NCBI GenBank assembly: GCA_964017235.1
Contig: OZ024933.1
Location: 10,233,962 to 10,297,961 of the forward strand
Length of the DNA: 64,000 nt
From: Sabellastarte sp. h YS-2021
Taxonomy: Eukaryota > Annelida > Polychaeta > Sabellida > Sabellidae
Direction of reading: 5' to 3'
Part shown: positions 1 to 11,991 of the stretch, piece after piece
How the letters are laid out: the number at the start of each line of letters is the position of its first letter
Position numbering within the stretch: position 1 is the first letter of the stretch
The notes under the pieces: model-generated
What the model was told of the DNA's origin: nothing
Seen by the model: the letters and a program-made list of their open reading frames with translations, nothing else
Database searches by the model: none
Translations under genes and position numbers: made by a program

Positions 1-2100
1 TTTTCAGGCCAGCTCAAATCAACAATAGTACGTCTGAGTACAGAATCTGATTTCTTCCTGGTCATGCAATGAGATATGTGCAAAGGTATAGGTATCTGAT
101 AAAAAGGCCCTTACATGGCCCATGTGTTTTAGCTCAACCTGTATATAACATTCGATATCATAGCTATGGTCAAGAGACGAGGCATGATTTTGTTCAGTAG
201 ACCACAGTTTCAGACTTCTGTAGAAATCAAGAGGGAAGCCAAAATCCAGTGGATCCAGCAACTGTTTATCCCAGTAATCAGCCAAATACTATCTCTATTT
301 TTATAATTAGAGGCCACTGAAATTCGAATACCCATATAATTGGGACAGTTGGAGTTCTGCACAGCTTTATAAAGAGCAAGAATGTCAGACATCGTTTTAT
401 GATCAGTTTTGGGACCTTGGTAAAGCAAAAGAGGCGATAATGAAATAACACCAAAGGCACTGGCCATTTTTTTTCTTTACAAGCGGCATACTCCCAACAC
501 AACATAGCTTGTGGAATCTCTTGTTTCTTTAACAATGTATGATCAAACATACATTGTCACATCTGAAAAATCATTTGAGTTCATATCCACTACACCAAGG
601 TCACATTCAAAATTAGACAATTCCTGATCAGTATAATGTATTCTACTATCATGTTTCATTTTTCATGGGCTCTAAGTCATCCCAGCCCGAAAGCTTGCCC
701 TCAAGGCTACCCTATTTTTTGCATTATTTTTCATGCATTTTGATATCAGGTCAGTATTTTAACCTCAGTATAAGACTTACCAGACAATACGTGCTTACGC
801 CTATCACTGGCTTTTAGCCATTCCTTCTAAGTAGCTTTAGTAGCTGAAAGTTCCTTGACCATTATGTTTGCATTAGAAACAGAATTGCTATCAGAAACCT
901 AGAAGAATACTGCTTATTTATAGATTTGTAATAGTGCTGTGTACAGGTGTAACAACCTTTTTAACATATTTTCCTGATTTTTGCTGGAATTGAACAGGCT
1001 GTAAAGGAACCTTCTCAACCATACACAGGGTTACTCGTTTTTACAGACTTCTTACAATCACTGGTTCTATGAGTACTGACCTTCCCATACTATCCAAAGA
1101 TGAACTACAAATGTGTCTATAAAACACCACCTTTGTCTTATCGTGTTTTGTAAAATTGCAAGAATTGTTACTAAAATAGACGACAGACATGGTTTTAGTA
1201 CATTTTGTTGATTCTGACCTTGTTTTATAAATTTTTAGCCACCATTATTGGTCAAAGATCGGAATAATTTTTTTCAGTTTCCACTAACAGTCTCTAGTTG
1301 TTCCCTTCAACATAGCAACACCACGTGATTGGCTTTGGCTGCTTGCCGTGAAAAATTCATTTGTATCATCCAATAATGCAATAAGATAATGAAGTATATG
1401 ATTTTTGGTTTGTTGATTTTCTTGATCCTGAATAATCCGACCAACTCCAGCCATCCACTGTGTTGTGTTGAGTTGATTATAAGTGTTAACCTATCTTTTG
1501 AATTTCTGGCTAAAACAAATTCATGAGGCTATTTCACTCTTTGATTTACATAAACATCAACCAATATCCCCACTCCTCTGGGGCTTAATTTTTAATCCAT
1601 AACTTTTCTGTCAAGACCAGATAATGAGGCGGTTCTCGACATGTTCCTGAATGAACCTTTTATGACAAATTGTATTGAAATGTGGCAAATTATTATGCAA
1701 GTCATCGTCTCCATGTGAAGAAGTGAGATATGAACTCCAAGCTACAGGTTTACCAACAGAACTTTTAGCCTAAGGCCGAGTCCTAGAAGCAGAATTACTT
1801 TCAATGACATTCAAACGTTTACCAATTGTACATTTGAGATAAGATCTTTGCATTAATCAAAACTTTGATCCAAAATTGTCGGATCAGACACACGTTCAAT
1901 GGGGGTGCCTTTTAAGATTTCCTAACATCCAAATTATGTTATGACACAACAGAGTTTTACTCTGAATCACTACTACTGTCAGTAATAAGAGCATCAATAT
2001 GAAATTCGATATCACTCTCAATATGAGATTTTGAACAAGACTGAAAACCGAAACTCTGGCTGCATAACACTATATTTTGCTTAGATTTGGCCAACGTTGG
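1..2100 (-). mobile_element. Decayed DIRS-type retroelement fragment
   Basis: Fossil fragment. Minus-strand translations in about 1-560 resemble the region just upstream of and entering the reverse transcriptase of the DIRS-type element at 8372-15965. DYWDKQLLDPLDFGFPLD here parallels DYWDQQIVDLLHYGFPLD there, and NCPNYMGIRISVASN parallels a HNYLKCRIPVNSH stretch. Near 1785-1835 a minus-strand IGKRLNVIES resembles ISKRLNAIEN in the gag-like protein of the same element. The order (gag side to the right, RT side to the left) matches a minus-strand element running off the left edge. It is clearly broken, with many breaks, and older than the neighbouring copy. The right boundary is approximate. 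Confidence 0.6.
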
Positions 2101-2690
2101 GCCAACAGTGAAAATTTATTCAAGATGATGGTGAGCAATAATAGGGAATTTTGGGAAAGGTAGTAAAAAATGATTTATTATGGTCTGTCTAAAAATCATA
2201 TTTCAGTGAGCTCACAATTTTTAACTAACTAATTAACAATTTTAGATATAAAAATAACATTCTCATTATAAATTTACAATCAGAAAAGTTTTTTCTGAAC
2301 ATTATAATTTTATTATCATTTTATGATACTGTTCCACCATTGTTTATGTTTGATCATGTGACTTATCAGGGATTCCCTGATTGACCGTAACATCAGCTTG
2401 GCTAAAAAGCCATTCAACCAATGGTGGCTGACGACTTTATGCCAACATGTGCATGCTATCTGGGTTGTTGGCTGCTAAAAGTGGTCCAATGGTGGGCCAA
2501 TAAAAAGGCTTAGCATTGGCTGCCGACAGTGGGTCTCTGGTGGACCACTGTTAAACCTTATAGTCTGCTGCCAATCGTGGACCACTGTCTATCAGCCAAT
2601 CACGCCAATGGTGTGCCACCAGCTACAGCCAATGTTGGATAGACTGCTATGCCGCAGGTAGACCAGTAGTGGCCCTACAGAGTCTTGATA
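2090..2690. repeat. Degenerate CCAATGGTGG / CCAACAGTGG motif cluster
   Basis: Variants of a 10-13-bp motif such as CCAATGGTGG, CCAACGTTGG, CCGACAGTGG and CCACTGTT recur on both strands. One group lies near 2090-2110. A denser group lies at about 2415-2680, spaced roughly 15-45 bp apart. The intervening 2120-2400 is AT-rich and lacks the motif. It looks like a simple-motif element or the ends of a foldback-type repeat. No coding potential is visible. Confidence 0.5.
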
Positions 2691-2798
2691 TCTGGGTAAC
2701 TTACTTATAGTTAAATATATATTTATTTAATACAATTACAGGTTTGTAATATATGTGGAAGTAATAACAAACCATGGGCCAGGATAACAAACATTTAC

Positions 2799-2995
2799 CT
2801 TTTTAGACACTGAGCCCCATCCCCTAAACCCATGTTTTTTCTTTATGTGACTTTGAATAAATATGCTTGCATTTTTAAATATAATCATTGAAATACACCC
2901 AATACATATCACTGGAACCAAAAAGAAACCAATTAAAATTGGAGAAAATATTATCCCCTTGCCTTCTAAGCCATTATAGACAAAAGCCCATTGCC
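2799..2995 (-). CDS. Possible membrane-protein exon, family not recognised
   Basis: On the minus strand a 65-codon open stretch is bounded by a plausible acceptor (...ACACAAAG) and a good donor (AAAAAG, then GTAAATG). It starts QWAFVYNGLEGKG. It then has a hydrophobic run of about 25 residues (IIFSPILIGFFLVPVICIGC and on), followed by a basic, hydrophilic tail containing HIKKKHGFRGWGSVSKK. A single transmembrane helix with a positive flank fits a transporter-type membrane protein. I cannot name the family, and no neighbouring exon was found. It could be a chance open frame in AT-rich DNA. Confidence 0.25.
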
Positions 2996-5900
2996 CTTTG
3001 TGTTATTTCAGGCAATGAAGCCTTGTCTTAATATACATAACATGGTGAATTAGTGCTCTTTGTTTGAGTTAATACTATGGTCTTCACAGGTGAAATATTG
3101 AAAACGGCTATGCAGCCTAAATTGAAACTATCAATGCATTTACATTTTTTTCTGAGTAACAAGAAATTTTAATTTATAAGTTATTTAATTAAATTAACAT
3201 AAATAGCGGAATGTTGATATTTAATTTTACCTGGAATCACATTAAGCAATATTAATAATATTTTTTTCATATGCAAGTTTGATATTGTTTCCTCTGTAAT
3301 GTGTAAAAGGATACAAGACTGTAACAAAACAAATAACCAACGTTTACATTTAATTTTAATTGCCTCAGGAAAACCCTTTTATCAAGTTAAACGTGGACAA
3401 CTTTACACAGAACAATATTTTTGCATCTTTCTCAGTGTGTTGCCGGAAATTGTAGCTCTTATGTCAATTCTGACAGTTTATTAACTTTATTGATCCATTT
3501 TGTAATTTTGTTCCAAATCCAAGGTCCTGCACAGCCTTGGAAAAATGCAATACAAACATGTTTCTCAAGCATGACCATTAATATGTTCTAAATTTATCCA
3601 ATAGCACATGTTTCGATTTTTGGAAGCCAAAATACCAATTCCATTTTTATCTCTAGCAGCACTTCACACTAAAAATGTAGACTATAAATGGCAGGGACTG
3701 GTATCTTACTTCAGCAGTAGACTTATGCACAAATACCTTCAGAATATTGGTAAAATCACTGTAACATTGCTGAAACAATGTTTATTTTGTTTGGTAAATC
3801 TGTTTCCTGTTTCAGGTTTTATAATTAAGAATAGTTTTAAGATATTTACAGCGGCGTTAATTGTGGCAAGTGTTTGATCTTTACTGGAACTCTAGAGTGG
3901 TCAAGGATCTAGAAAAATGATTGTTCTTGCAAGGGCACAACTTTTCAGTCATAGCCAAGTTGTTACATCTTATGTACTTTATATTCAAGTGTCACTTTGT
4001 TTGTGTTATGGTGTGGGTAACCCCTGCCCTATTTGTGAGATTGTAATCATCAACAACGTCAACTTGGTATTGCTACTATTAGTAAGTAAACCCACAGGTG
4101 GCCACATCCCAATGAGTGGTGTCAACTGCATCTTCCTATAGGTCATGAGTCTCCTCGAACTACACTGGCCATAGTAACGTGCATGGGTTTCATTATTGAG
4201 TGTGTAAACATTCGAAGTATTAGTTTTAAACCTTATTTTCACATAAGTACGCGTACTTTATTATCACTTTATGTTAACTTGCTCTTTACGCAACTGTTTT
4301 ACTTTCAGTACGGGCCTTTTTGTCCTTTTATGTAATAGTTTTAACCCCGCTAACTTTTAACTTTAAATATGTAAACTAGTGTGTATGTCAACTATGTCTT
4401 GTAAATAATGGCTCTATCCCAAATATATTATTTCTTCAATTGCATGTGTTATATTCGCATCAGTGTGAAATCATCTTAAATTCACCTTAACTACTTTTTC
4501 TACTTAGGCTATGACTGATGAAATTTAAGTTTGTTCATTTGTAATGCATTTTGCTGAGAGAGAGGGATATAAATCAAAATACACTTAATTGGGATAATAT
4601 GCTCTTCAAAGTTTATATATCATAAAATTGATATAAGTTTAACATATAACATAATCTGTTTGTGATTTTTTCCAGACATAATTAGGAAAGTACGGTGACC
4701 AAATAATGGAATGATTATTAACCATGATACTCTTCAACAAAAATAGACCTTTTCTCTGTTCGTGATTTATTGCACACTTTGTTTATGCAGACATTTACAT
4801 TTTTTGTTTATTTTGAATGTTAACTATATATTTCCAGCCAATGTAAGTAATGTGATAAACATAATAATAATGTGTAAAGTTTTATCTGTGATAATTTGTA
4901 GAGCAATATCGAAAAATATTTTGTTAAAACTACAGTATAGAGAACTACAATAATGAGAATTTTGCTTTGCATTGATGCAGCAAACAGTATTTCAGAAAAA
5001 AAATGAATTTCAGAAACCTTAAATGCTTTTTCTGAGTCCTAAATGAAATTTGTCAATTGATAATATTTTGGACAAACAAATTTTAATGTATGCTACAATA
5101 TTCCCATTGATGTATGAATTTTCTGTAATATAGAAATAAAAGCCACTGAACCCCTTTTTATGTGTAGATAATACTGACTTATTTTTTCATATTTAATCAA
5201 GTTTGCTAAGAGATACATCTATAACAGTTGACTGTTAGTTGTCAGAAACCTTAATTGTCTGCAGTTTATAAGTTTGTCAACTTATTAGTCAGGTGCAAGC
5301 AACATGATTGGAAATGTGTGTAAAATGTGACCAATTATTGCAATCAATTATAAGAGGTATGACTATGATGAGACAAGTTTGTCCATTAGATAAAGTAAAA
5401 ATGCTTGTTTTAAATCAGGAAAATGTTGTCATATATTGTTAACTGTGTTTAATGCTTATCAGATTGTCTGAGCGATACTTCTCTGTCATGACATATAGAT
5501 TGTACTTCCCTCTTTCTGTCTCGCTAAAGTTAAAACTTGCATAAATCATGAAATTGTTGTATGAAACATTTAGTACAGTTGCTATATTGAAATTTGTAAT
5601 AGTGTTGTGATCATGACATGTTTAACCCTGGAACTGATGCTAGCAGGACACTGTATCAACATATGCAGTGGCTCACTACTTTATCCGGAGTTTTAGTAGT
5701 TCCATTGACATCTCATCTATCAAATATTTTTTACTTATGCTTCATTAAACTTACCCTGCTGAACTGTTTTTCGTTTTGAATTTGAATCCACATTGTGAAA
5801 AAGAAAATTTGAAACGTGCCCTATTGAATTATGTTATGGCAGTGCATGTAGCATCCTCAAAAGAAATCATAGACAAATTGGCCTTTGCCAAATCAGCCCT

Positions 5901-8371
5901 GGGAAAAAAGGCCCTCTCAAAATTCAGCCCATCTAAAATAGGGTTCCAGTTGAAAACTTGAAAACAAACAATAAATTAATGCAATAATAGTACTTTTACA
6001 GTGCGTAATCTTCATCGTATGACAGACTCTATGGCTGACATGAAAAGTACAAGCATGTATCACCTTAAAATCTATTAATTATAACTTGGTTTCTTTTACT
6101 GATAAATAATGGGGGGATACTTTATGTTTCACAAGGGTAACAACTTCTAAAGGGATATTCAGCAAAAGTACAATTAACATGTCAAATAACACTGGAATAA
6201 CCTTAAGTACAATATGTTAAGTGTGTTAACTTCTGTAGTGGTATTTAGTAAACCTGCAAATAATATACATCAAACATTACTAGATGCTGTAGTCATTATC
6301 TTTCCTCCTCTGTGCTGTTAAAAACCACATAACCTTTGTAATATTCACCCTTTCTTTAATACATATATTATCTTTCAGAACACAGTAATTTTCTGGGTTT
6401 AATTTGACTTCAATATTTTGTCCTGGGGCCGATTTGACCAGTGTATTTTATCTTGAGATTTAAATTGACTTGGGCTGATTTGGCAAAGGTTTAGTTCTTT
6501 GGCGGTCCAGGCTGGTCCTGGTGACCCCCTCTCGACTTGACATGGCAGTGCCTGATTTTGACCCCTTAAGCTGTCCACTTTTGGGAGTTCTCCACTAGGA
6601 TTGATATAAATCATGCATTTTAATGGACTAGGCGTACCAGTTAGACTGGTTTCCCCTATAACCTTTTTCCTTCATCAAGTTACCCTGAAGTTGACCTTGT
6701 CCTGATCTTGCTGTCGTATAAGGGTATGATTTTTGCTCTAACCTACACTTCACTATGCCAGAAAATGGGATCTTGATTTGTATTTAGAGAGACATTACCT
6801 GACCTCACATCAGAGGTATTACAAGGATTTAAAAGTGGCAATTAAACAGTTGAAAGCTGTTGGTCCATTTGTGTTTATTGTTTGTATTAGCTACTGCTGT
6901 TATTGTATTTAACCCCCCTTTGGATATTTCCCTGTATTGTAGATTTATTTTTCTGCTTATTTACTTTATTTACTTATTTTTAATTCTTTTTGCCTGAATG
7001 GTAACACATATTATTAATTATCTACTTATTTTCAATTAATTACGTAATGATAGTACCATATCAAGTTGTTATAGCTTTGCAATTTTGACTTGTTTATTTA
7101 AAGATTTTTTCAATATTAACAAGGTTTTTTGCTGTTAATATGTTGTGCTTACTTATTTACTTATGTAAACAAATATTTCTGTCCTTTAAACAATGTTTGG
7201 TTCAAAAATTCAAATTCAGACTGCAGAACATGTAGACACCAATGACATGACATAACAAAAATGAACTTTTTGTCAATATGGGCTTAAAAAGTTAACAAAC
7301 ATGTAACACTGTTACAATTTTCTACACAAACATACAGATTATTTGGTAGACTTTTGAGAACAAAAGGGCAACATTTTTTGCAAATTTTATTGCCCTCAAG
7401 ATAAAGTAAGAATACTATTAGTGGATACTATTTGCTCAGTTTCAAAATGGATTTTCGTTTTTTGGTCACTCTGGTAGCTCTGATTGTCCAGAACATTTGT
7501 TTCTTTGGTTACAAAAAAGTTTGTTTTCCAAGTTTTGTGGTAAACAATAAAAATGAGACATTGAGATACCTTTTAATACACGATTCTGATTTCCTTTTCA
7601 TTTCATGAGTATTTTTGTTTTTGTTTGAATAAATATGCTTGAGTTATTGTGTGAGGCAATGTATTTTGTGTATTTGAGTTCATTATTTTAAAGTTAACCA
7701 TTTTATGTTATGTTTTAATGATATTTGAACACGTGCAATTACAAAAGTATATATTTCTGGTGATTAATAAAATGGATTCGGTACATAATTGTTGTATCAT
7801 TACACTATGTTGTATACATTTAAATGTTTAATTAGTATTGGCTTCAAAATTTTCACACTGCACTGTCAGCAGTTTTCCCATGTAATAAAGTATTTACAAG
7901 ATTAATTGACTGCAAAACAGGCAATCATTTTTTGTTTTATTAAAAACACGCTTCACAAGTAAATTTAATTTCAGATCACCTATGTTGTCAGGGAACAGTT
8001 TTAAATATTATATTTTATTTTAAGTATCTAAATATTGTGTTTGGTGTATTCAACACGCTGGTGTAAGAAATCATATGTCTTAAACATGACAGCTATAGTT
8101 CACATATCAACTCAGCCTCCAGTAATGCCTGAATGCAATATTCAACAGTTTCTTTGGGAAAGTTAAAATAAATTTCTCTGACCATTCTTAAAATGTAAAG
8201 TAAATGGATATTCAAAATGTAACAAAATTATAAACTTTAAAACACATATATTTTCTAAATGACATAAAGACATCAGTGTTACATTTGCATATAGAGGTGT
8301 TTTTATATGAAAAATGATGACATTTAATAAGATACTCTATGCTACATTAAAAGTAAATTTGTTAATGTTAT
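2996..8371. other. Unassigned AT-rich DNA
   Basis: No gene, RNA or mobile element can be supported here. Open frames are short (under 90 residues), AT-driven and without recognisable motifs. Many AATAAA hexamers and poly-T tracts occur, as expected by composition. An 18-bp sequence (GGGCTGATTTGGCAAAGG) is present at 6472-6489 and inverted at about 5882-5899, suggesting traces of an old repeat. Confidence 0.5.
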
Positions 8372-9072
8372 CAGCACCCTGGGGAATCAGAAAGAAAAAC
8401 ACCAGTAATGGGTTTTATAAATATATTCATCTACTGAGGTTTTTTTCTGGCACAGTTTTACAACATTTATTTAATTTTTTAAAATCTGTTACCTCCTGCA
8501 TAGTGAGACCTGACTTCCATTTGAGATGGGTAATATGTTACTGAAATAATTAGTAATTCGACCTGCCGAGGTCAAAGGTCCAAAAACAACCCAATGAACA
8601 TGATATCCAATCCAGAATTTCAAAGGGGCAGGTCAAAGGTCACAGTGAACTGAAGGTCACTGTTGATGGTCAAACAAAGGTGAAAACTTAAAAGTACCCC
8701 CATGATTATGGAAATAAGAAGGGAATCAGATCTCACTTGCTCAGTGTGTTTTTAGAAAGCAATATATATATATATTTTAATTTTCTAGATACAAAACTGT
8801 GAATGACCCTGTGACGTCAAAGGTCATTGGTCAAGGCCACACAAGTGGAGAATATAGATTATAAGCATTCAATGACTACATACCACAAATTAACTGGTGA
8901 TATGGACCCTACTTAAGGGAGTTAATTTAAAACACAATGTGAGGTTAATGCATACTATGTATGACCTTGAAAGAACTATTAAAGGTCATATTTCATGAGC
9001 CATGTGTGGCAAAGATGGAAATCTGAAGTTTCACATTAACAATGATATTGGATGTGTAGTACTGACACCCAA
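8372..9072 (-). repeat. Split direct repeat B2 of the DIRS element
   Basis: A 701-bp copy matching 10267-10967 with about six differences. Its left edge (CAGCACCCTG) marks the left end of the element. The repeat contains several AGGTCA half-sites, including AGGTCAAAGGTCA at 8630-8642. Confidence 0.9.
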
Positions 9073-10071
9073 TGGCCTACTTTAGGATATAAAATTTTTG
9101 ACCTAAGATGAATTACTAAAGGTCATATGTGATATACTATGTATGGCCAAGTTAATAAAATGAAAAGGTGTAAAAGAATGGTGGGATAATCACACCATGT
9201 GGTGTTGTTAAAAGAACTTGAGATTAAAATACTAAAAGTAAAGGTGAGCATAACACCAAAAGGAAGTCATGAATTAAAAACAATTTGAGATTAAGACACT
9301 AAAAAGTATCCAAGATAGTGTTGTAATGTAATATGAACTTGGTAAATATACATGCTGATTACAGTAAGATAGAGATCCAATGGTTATTGGATATGTGCAC
9401 GTGAGGAAGCCATATAGTCCAACAAGGACTAGTTGTTTGAGATAAGTGCAATAAAAGTGAATAAAACACTTTGAGATGAATTAAGTCAGATCATGGTAGG
9501 TTCCAACTTGATTCTGGCATCCAGGAGGTCCTGTCCTGTTAGGATAATGGTCCTGTTAATGTGGTTAACCATATTAGTCCCACAAGGACTATCTTACACA
9601 AGTAAACACAATAAAACACAGTAAAACACACTGATTGATGATGGTCATTGTGGCACCCTCACTCATTTACAGTACCCTAGTGACCGAACCTTACGGCCTC
9701 TGCTTAACAATCATTAGCTCAAGCCACAATTATACTGCGACCAGGAGGCATTAGTGCCAGTATATTCTTTGTTATTATGAAAATTATGAATGTTCTTGCT
9801 CCACAGGATCCTGAAGGCAGCACCTGCTACCAAAGGCACCTCAGGTGATGATATGCAGAGAGAGGTGAGCATGAATATTGTGTCCATACTGAAGGAATAA
9901 TATCTTGGATCCTCAATGGAAACAACTGATGGCTCTCATTGGTCTACATACATATACACAAGAAACACTGATCTACATCCACCATCATTACGCATGGTGC
10001 TCTGAAACATATAAAAACAGCAGTAGTCTGTTCAACATACACATGGGGTTGGGATTATTTAACATGGGAGG
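9073..10071 (-). other. Non-repeated spacer between A2 and B2 of the DIRS element
   Basis: About 1 kb unique to this side of the element, with no convincing open frame. In Ngaro-type elements A2 and B2 are normally close together, so a spacer this long is a distinctive feature of this copy or lineage. It could also contain later inserted DNA, although no target duplication was recognised. It carries CACA(A)TAAAACAC-like short repeats near 9590-9640. Confidence 0.6.
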
Positions 10072-10266
10072 GTGATTTTCAGGTGTTTCCTTGTGGGTAG
10101 TCAGCATGCAAATGGAAGAGGCATGGTCAGTTATTTCAATTGACCAGTGGTCAGCCAATCACAAGCTGGCAACACACAGCATTAGGCAATTTCTAAAATA
10201 TGTACAATTTTCATACTGCTGATCCCCCCAGTGCTGACCTTGCCGACACCCACATGTCGACTCGAA
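10072..10266 (-). repeat. Split direct repeat A2 of the DIRS element
   Basis: A 195-bp copy matching 15771-15965 with two differences. It ends ...GTCGACTCGAA and is followed immediately by B1 (CAGCACCCTG...). This junction is what joining the two element ends into a circle would produce. Confidence 0.9.
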
Positions 10267-10967
10267 CAGCACCCTGACGAATCAGAAAGAAAAACACCAG
10301 TAATGGGTTTTTTAAATATATTCATCTACTGAGATTTTTTTCTGGCACAGTTTTACAACATTTATTTAATTTTTTAAAATCTGTTACCTCCTGCATAGTG
10401 AGACCTGACTTCCATTTGAGATGGGTAATATGTTACTGAAATAATTAGTAATTCGACCTGCCGAGGTCAAAGGTCCAAAAACAACCCAATGAACATGATA
10501 TCCAATCCAGAATTTCAAAGGGGCAGGTCAAAGGTCACAGTGAACTGAAGGTCACTGTTGATGGTCAAACAAAGGTGAAAACTTAAAAGTACCCCCATGA
10601 TTATGGAAATAAGAAGGGAATCAGATCTCACTTGCTCAGTGTGTTTTTAGAAAGCAATATATATATATATTTTAATTTTCTAGATACAAAACTGTGAATG
10701 ACCCTGTGACGTCAAAGGTCATTGGTCAAGGCCACACAAGTGGAGAATATAGATTATAAGCATTCAATGACTACATACCACAAATTAACTGGTGATATGG
10801 ACCCTACTTAAGGGAGTTAATTTAAAACACAATGTGAGGTTAATGCATACTATGTATGACCTTGAAAGAACTATTAAAGGTCATATTTCATGAGCCATGT
10901 GTGGCAAAGATGGAAATCTGCAGTTTTACATTAACAATGATATTGGATGTGTAGTACTGACACCCAA
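10267..10967 (-). repeat. Split direct repeat B1 of the DIRS element
   Basis: A 701-bp copy of B2, lying directly downstream (minus strand) of the recombinase region. It contains the same AGGTCAAAGGTCA direct repeat at 10525-10537. Confidence 0.9.
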
Positions 10968-10982
10968 GCACCAAGTATAAAA

Positions 10983-11991
10983 CTAGGCATGTAAAGCAAC
11001 CTTGAAGGCCCTGGAAACAGGAGATTCAAGGGTAGGGGAAGAAGACAAATACGCCCATATGGCATCAGAACGCCAGGTGCCGTGTTTCATGATATGCTCT
11101 AAAGGCACCCCATTCTGGAATGCCCAGGAAGCACCAGCACGTCGAAAATCATGGAATGTAAGTGGTTTTGGAAGACCTAAGTGAGAAGAAATGTCTTTAA
11201 GGTGTTTTCTAGCCACTGAGTCGGTGAGAGGAACCAAGGTTTCACCCCTGGGAATAACAAATAGGGGTTCATTGTCTGACACCGGATACAACCGTACCAT
11301 ACCATCCATAGCTACGATGGGGCATAAAGGGGAATACCCTAGTCGCGGAATGGGAATAGTGACAATGTCTTTCCTATTTTGAATGGTTTTAGACCACTTT
11401 ATCAAGAGAATAGCTCCATCTGAAGTGGTTATGTAATCTGCTCTAGCCAACTGTCTGGTATGGTCAAAAGTTGGTGCTGAATGTGGCAGAATGTTTGAAA
11501 GTCTTAAGAATGAAAAAAAACAAAGCAAATAAAGTGATGTACATATGTCAGGAAATTTAAAGAAATGACATGTGTGGACAATTTGAGTAAAAAGATGGAC
11601 ATCCAATGTAGAACGTCTAGATGGAGCTAATAGAGCCTGAATTCTGAGTGATTTCAAATACAAACCCAGACGTTCATCCTTGAAAGGACTGGTGTTTAGC
11701 CCATAAAGAATGTGATATGCTCTGATAGCCGACATGTAATTAGCTATATTTCCATGAGACTGAGAATTTTGAAAAAAGATATTCCATGAAAGATAGAAGA
11801 ATGAAAACATCTACCTGATGTTGGAACAGCCCAGAAGCCACCCTGAAAGCTTGGAAATCAAGCCACATCCTGGTATATTGTCGCTTGGTAGCAGGCCTGA
11901 AGCCATCTAGCAACCTGTTACAAGCCAAGGTGACCAACTGGGCTGCCTGTGGTGGAAATGCTGAAAATAAAGATATATTTGTGGAAATCAT
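10983..11991 (-). CDS. Tyrosine recombinase region of the DIRS element
   Basis: Encodes the integrase of the element, a tyrosine recombinase that would insert the circular DNA copy. The upstream part (about 11740-11991) has the N-terminal, SAM-like sequence (ATKRQYTRMWLDFQAF). The downstream part carries SAIRAYHILYGL, a catalytic-core LYLLCFFSFLRLSNIL block with the first Arg, then HDFRRAGASWAFQ with the His-x-x-Arg pair, HGTWRSDAIWAYL with the second His/Trp, and the candidate nucleophile Tyr. The order R...HxxR...H/W...Y fits DIRS/Ngaro recombinases. It immediately precedes repeat B1. As a fossil copy it may contain about one break. Confidence 0.85.

Noticed and set aside
5882-6489. 18-bp inverted match GGGCTGATTTGGCAAAGG at two places 0.6 kb apart
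   Set aside because: Real, but too short and isolated to define an element; flanks do not align.
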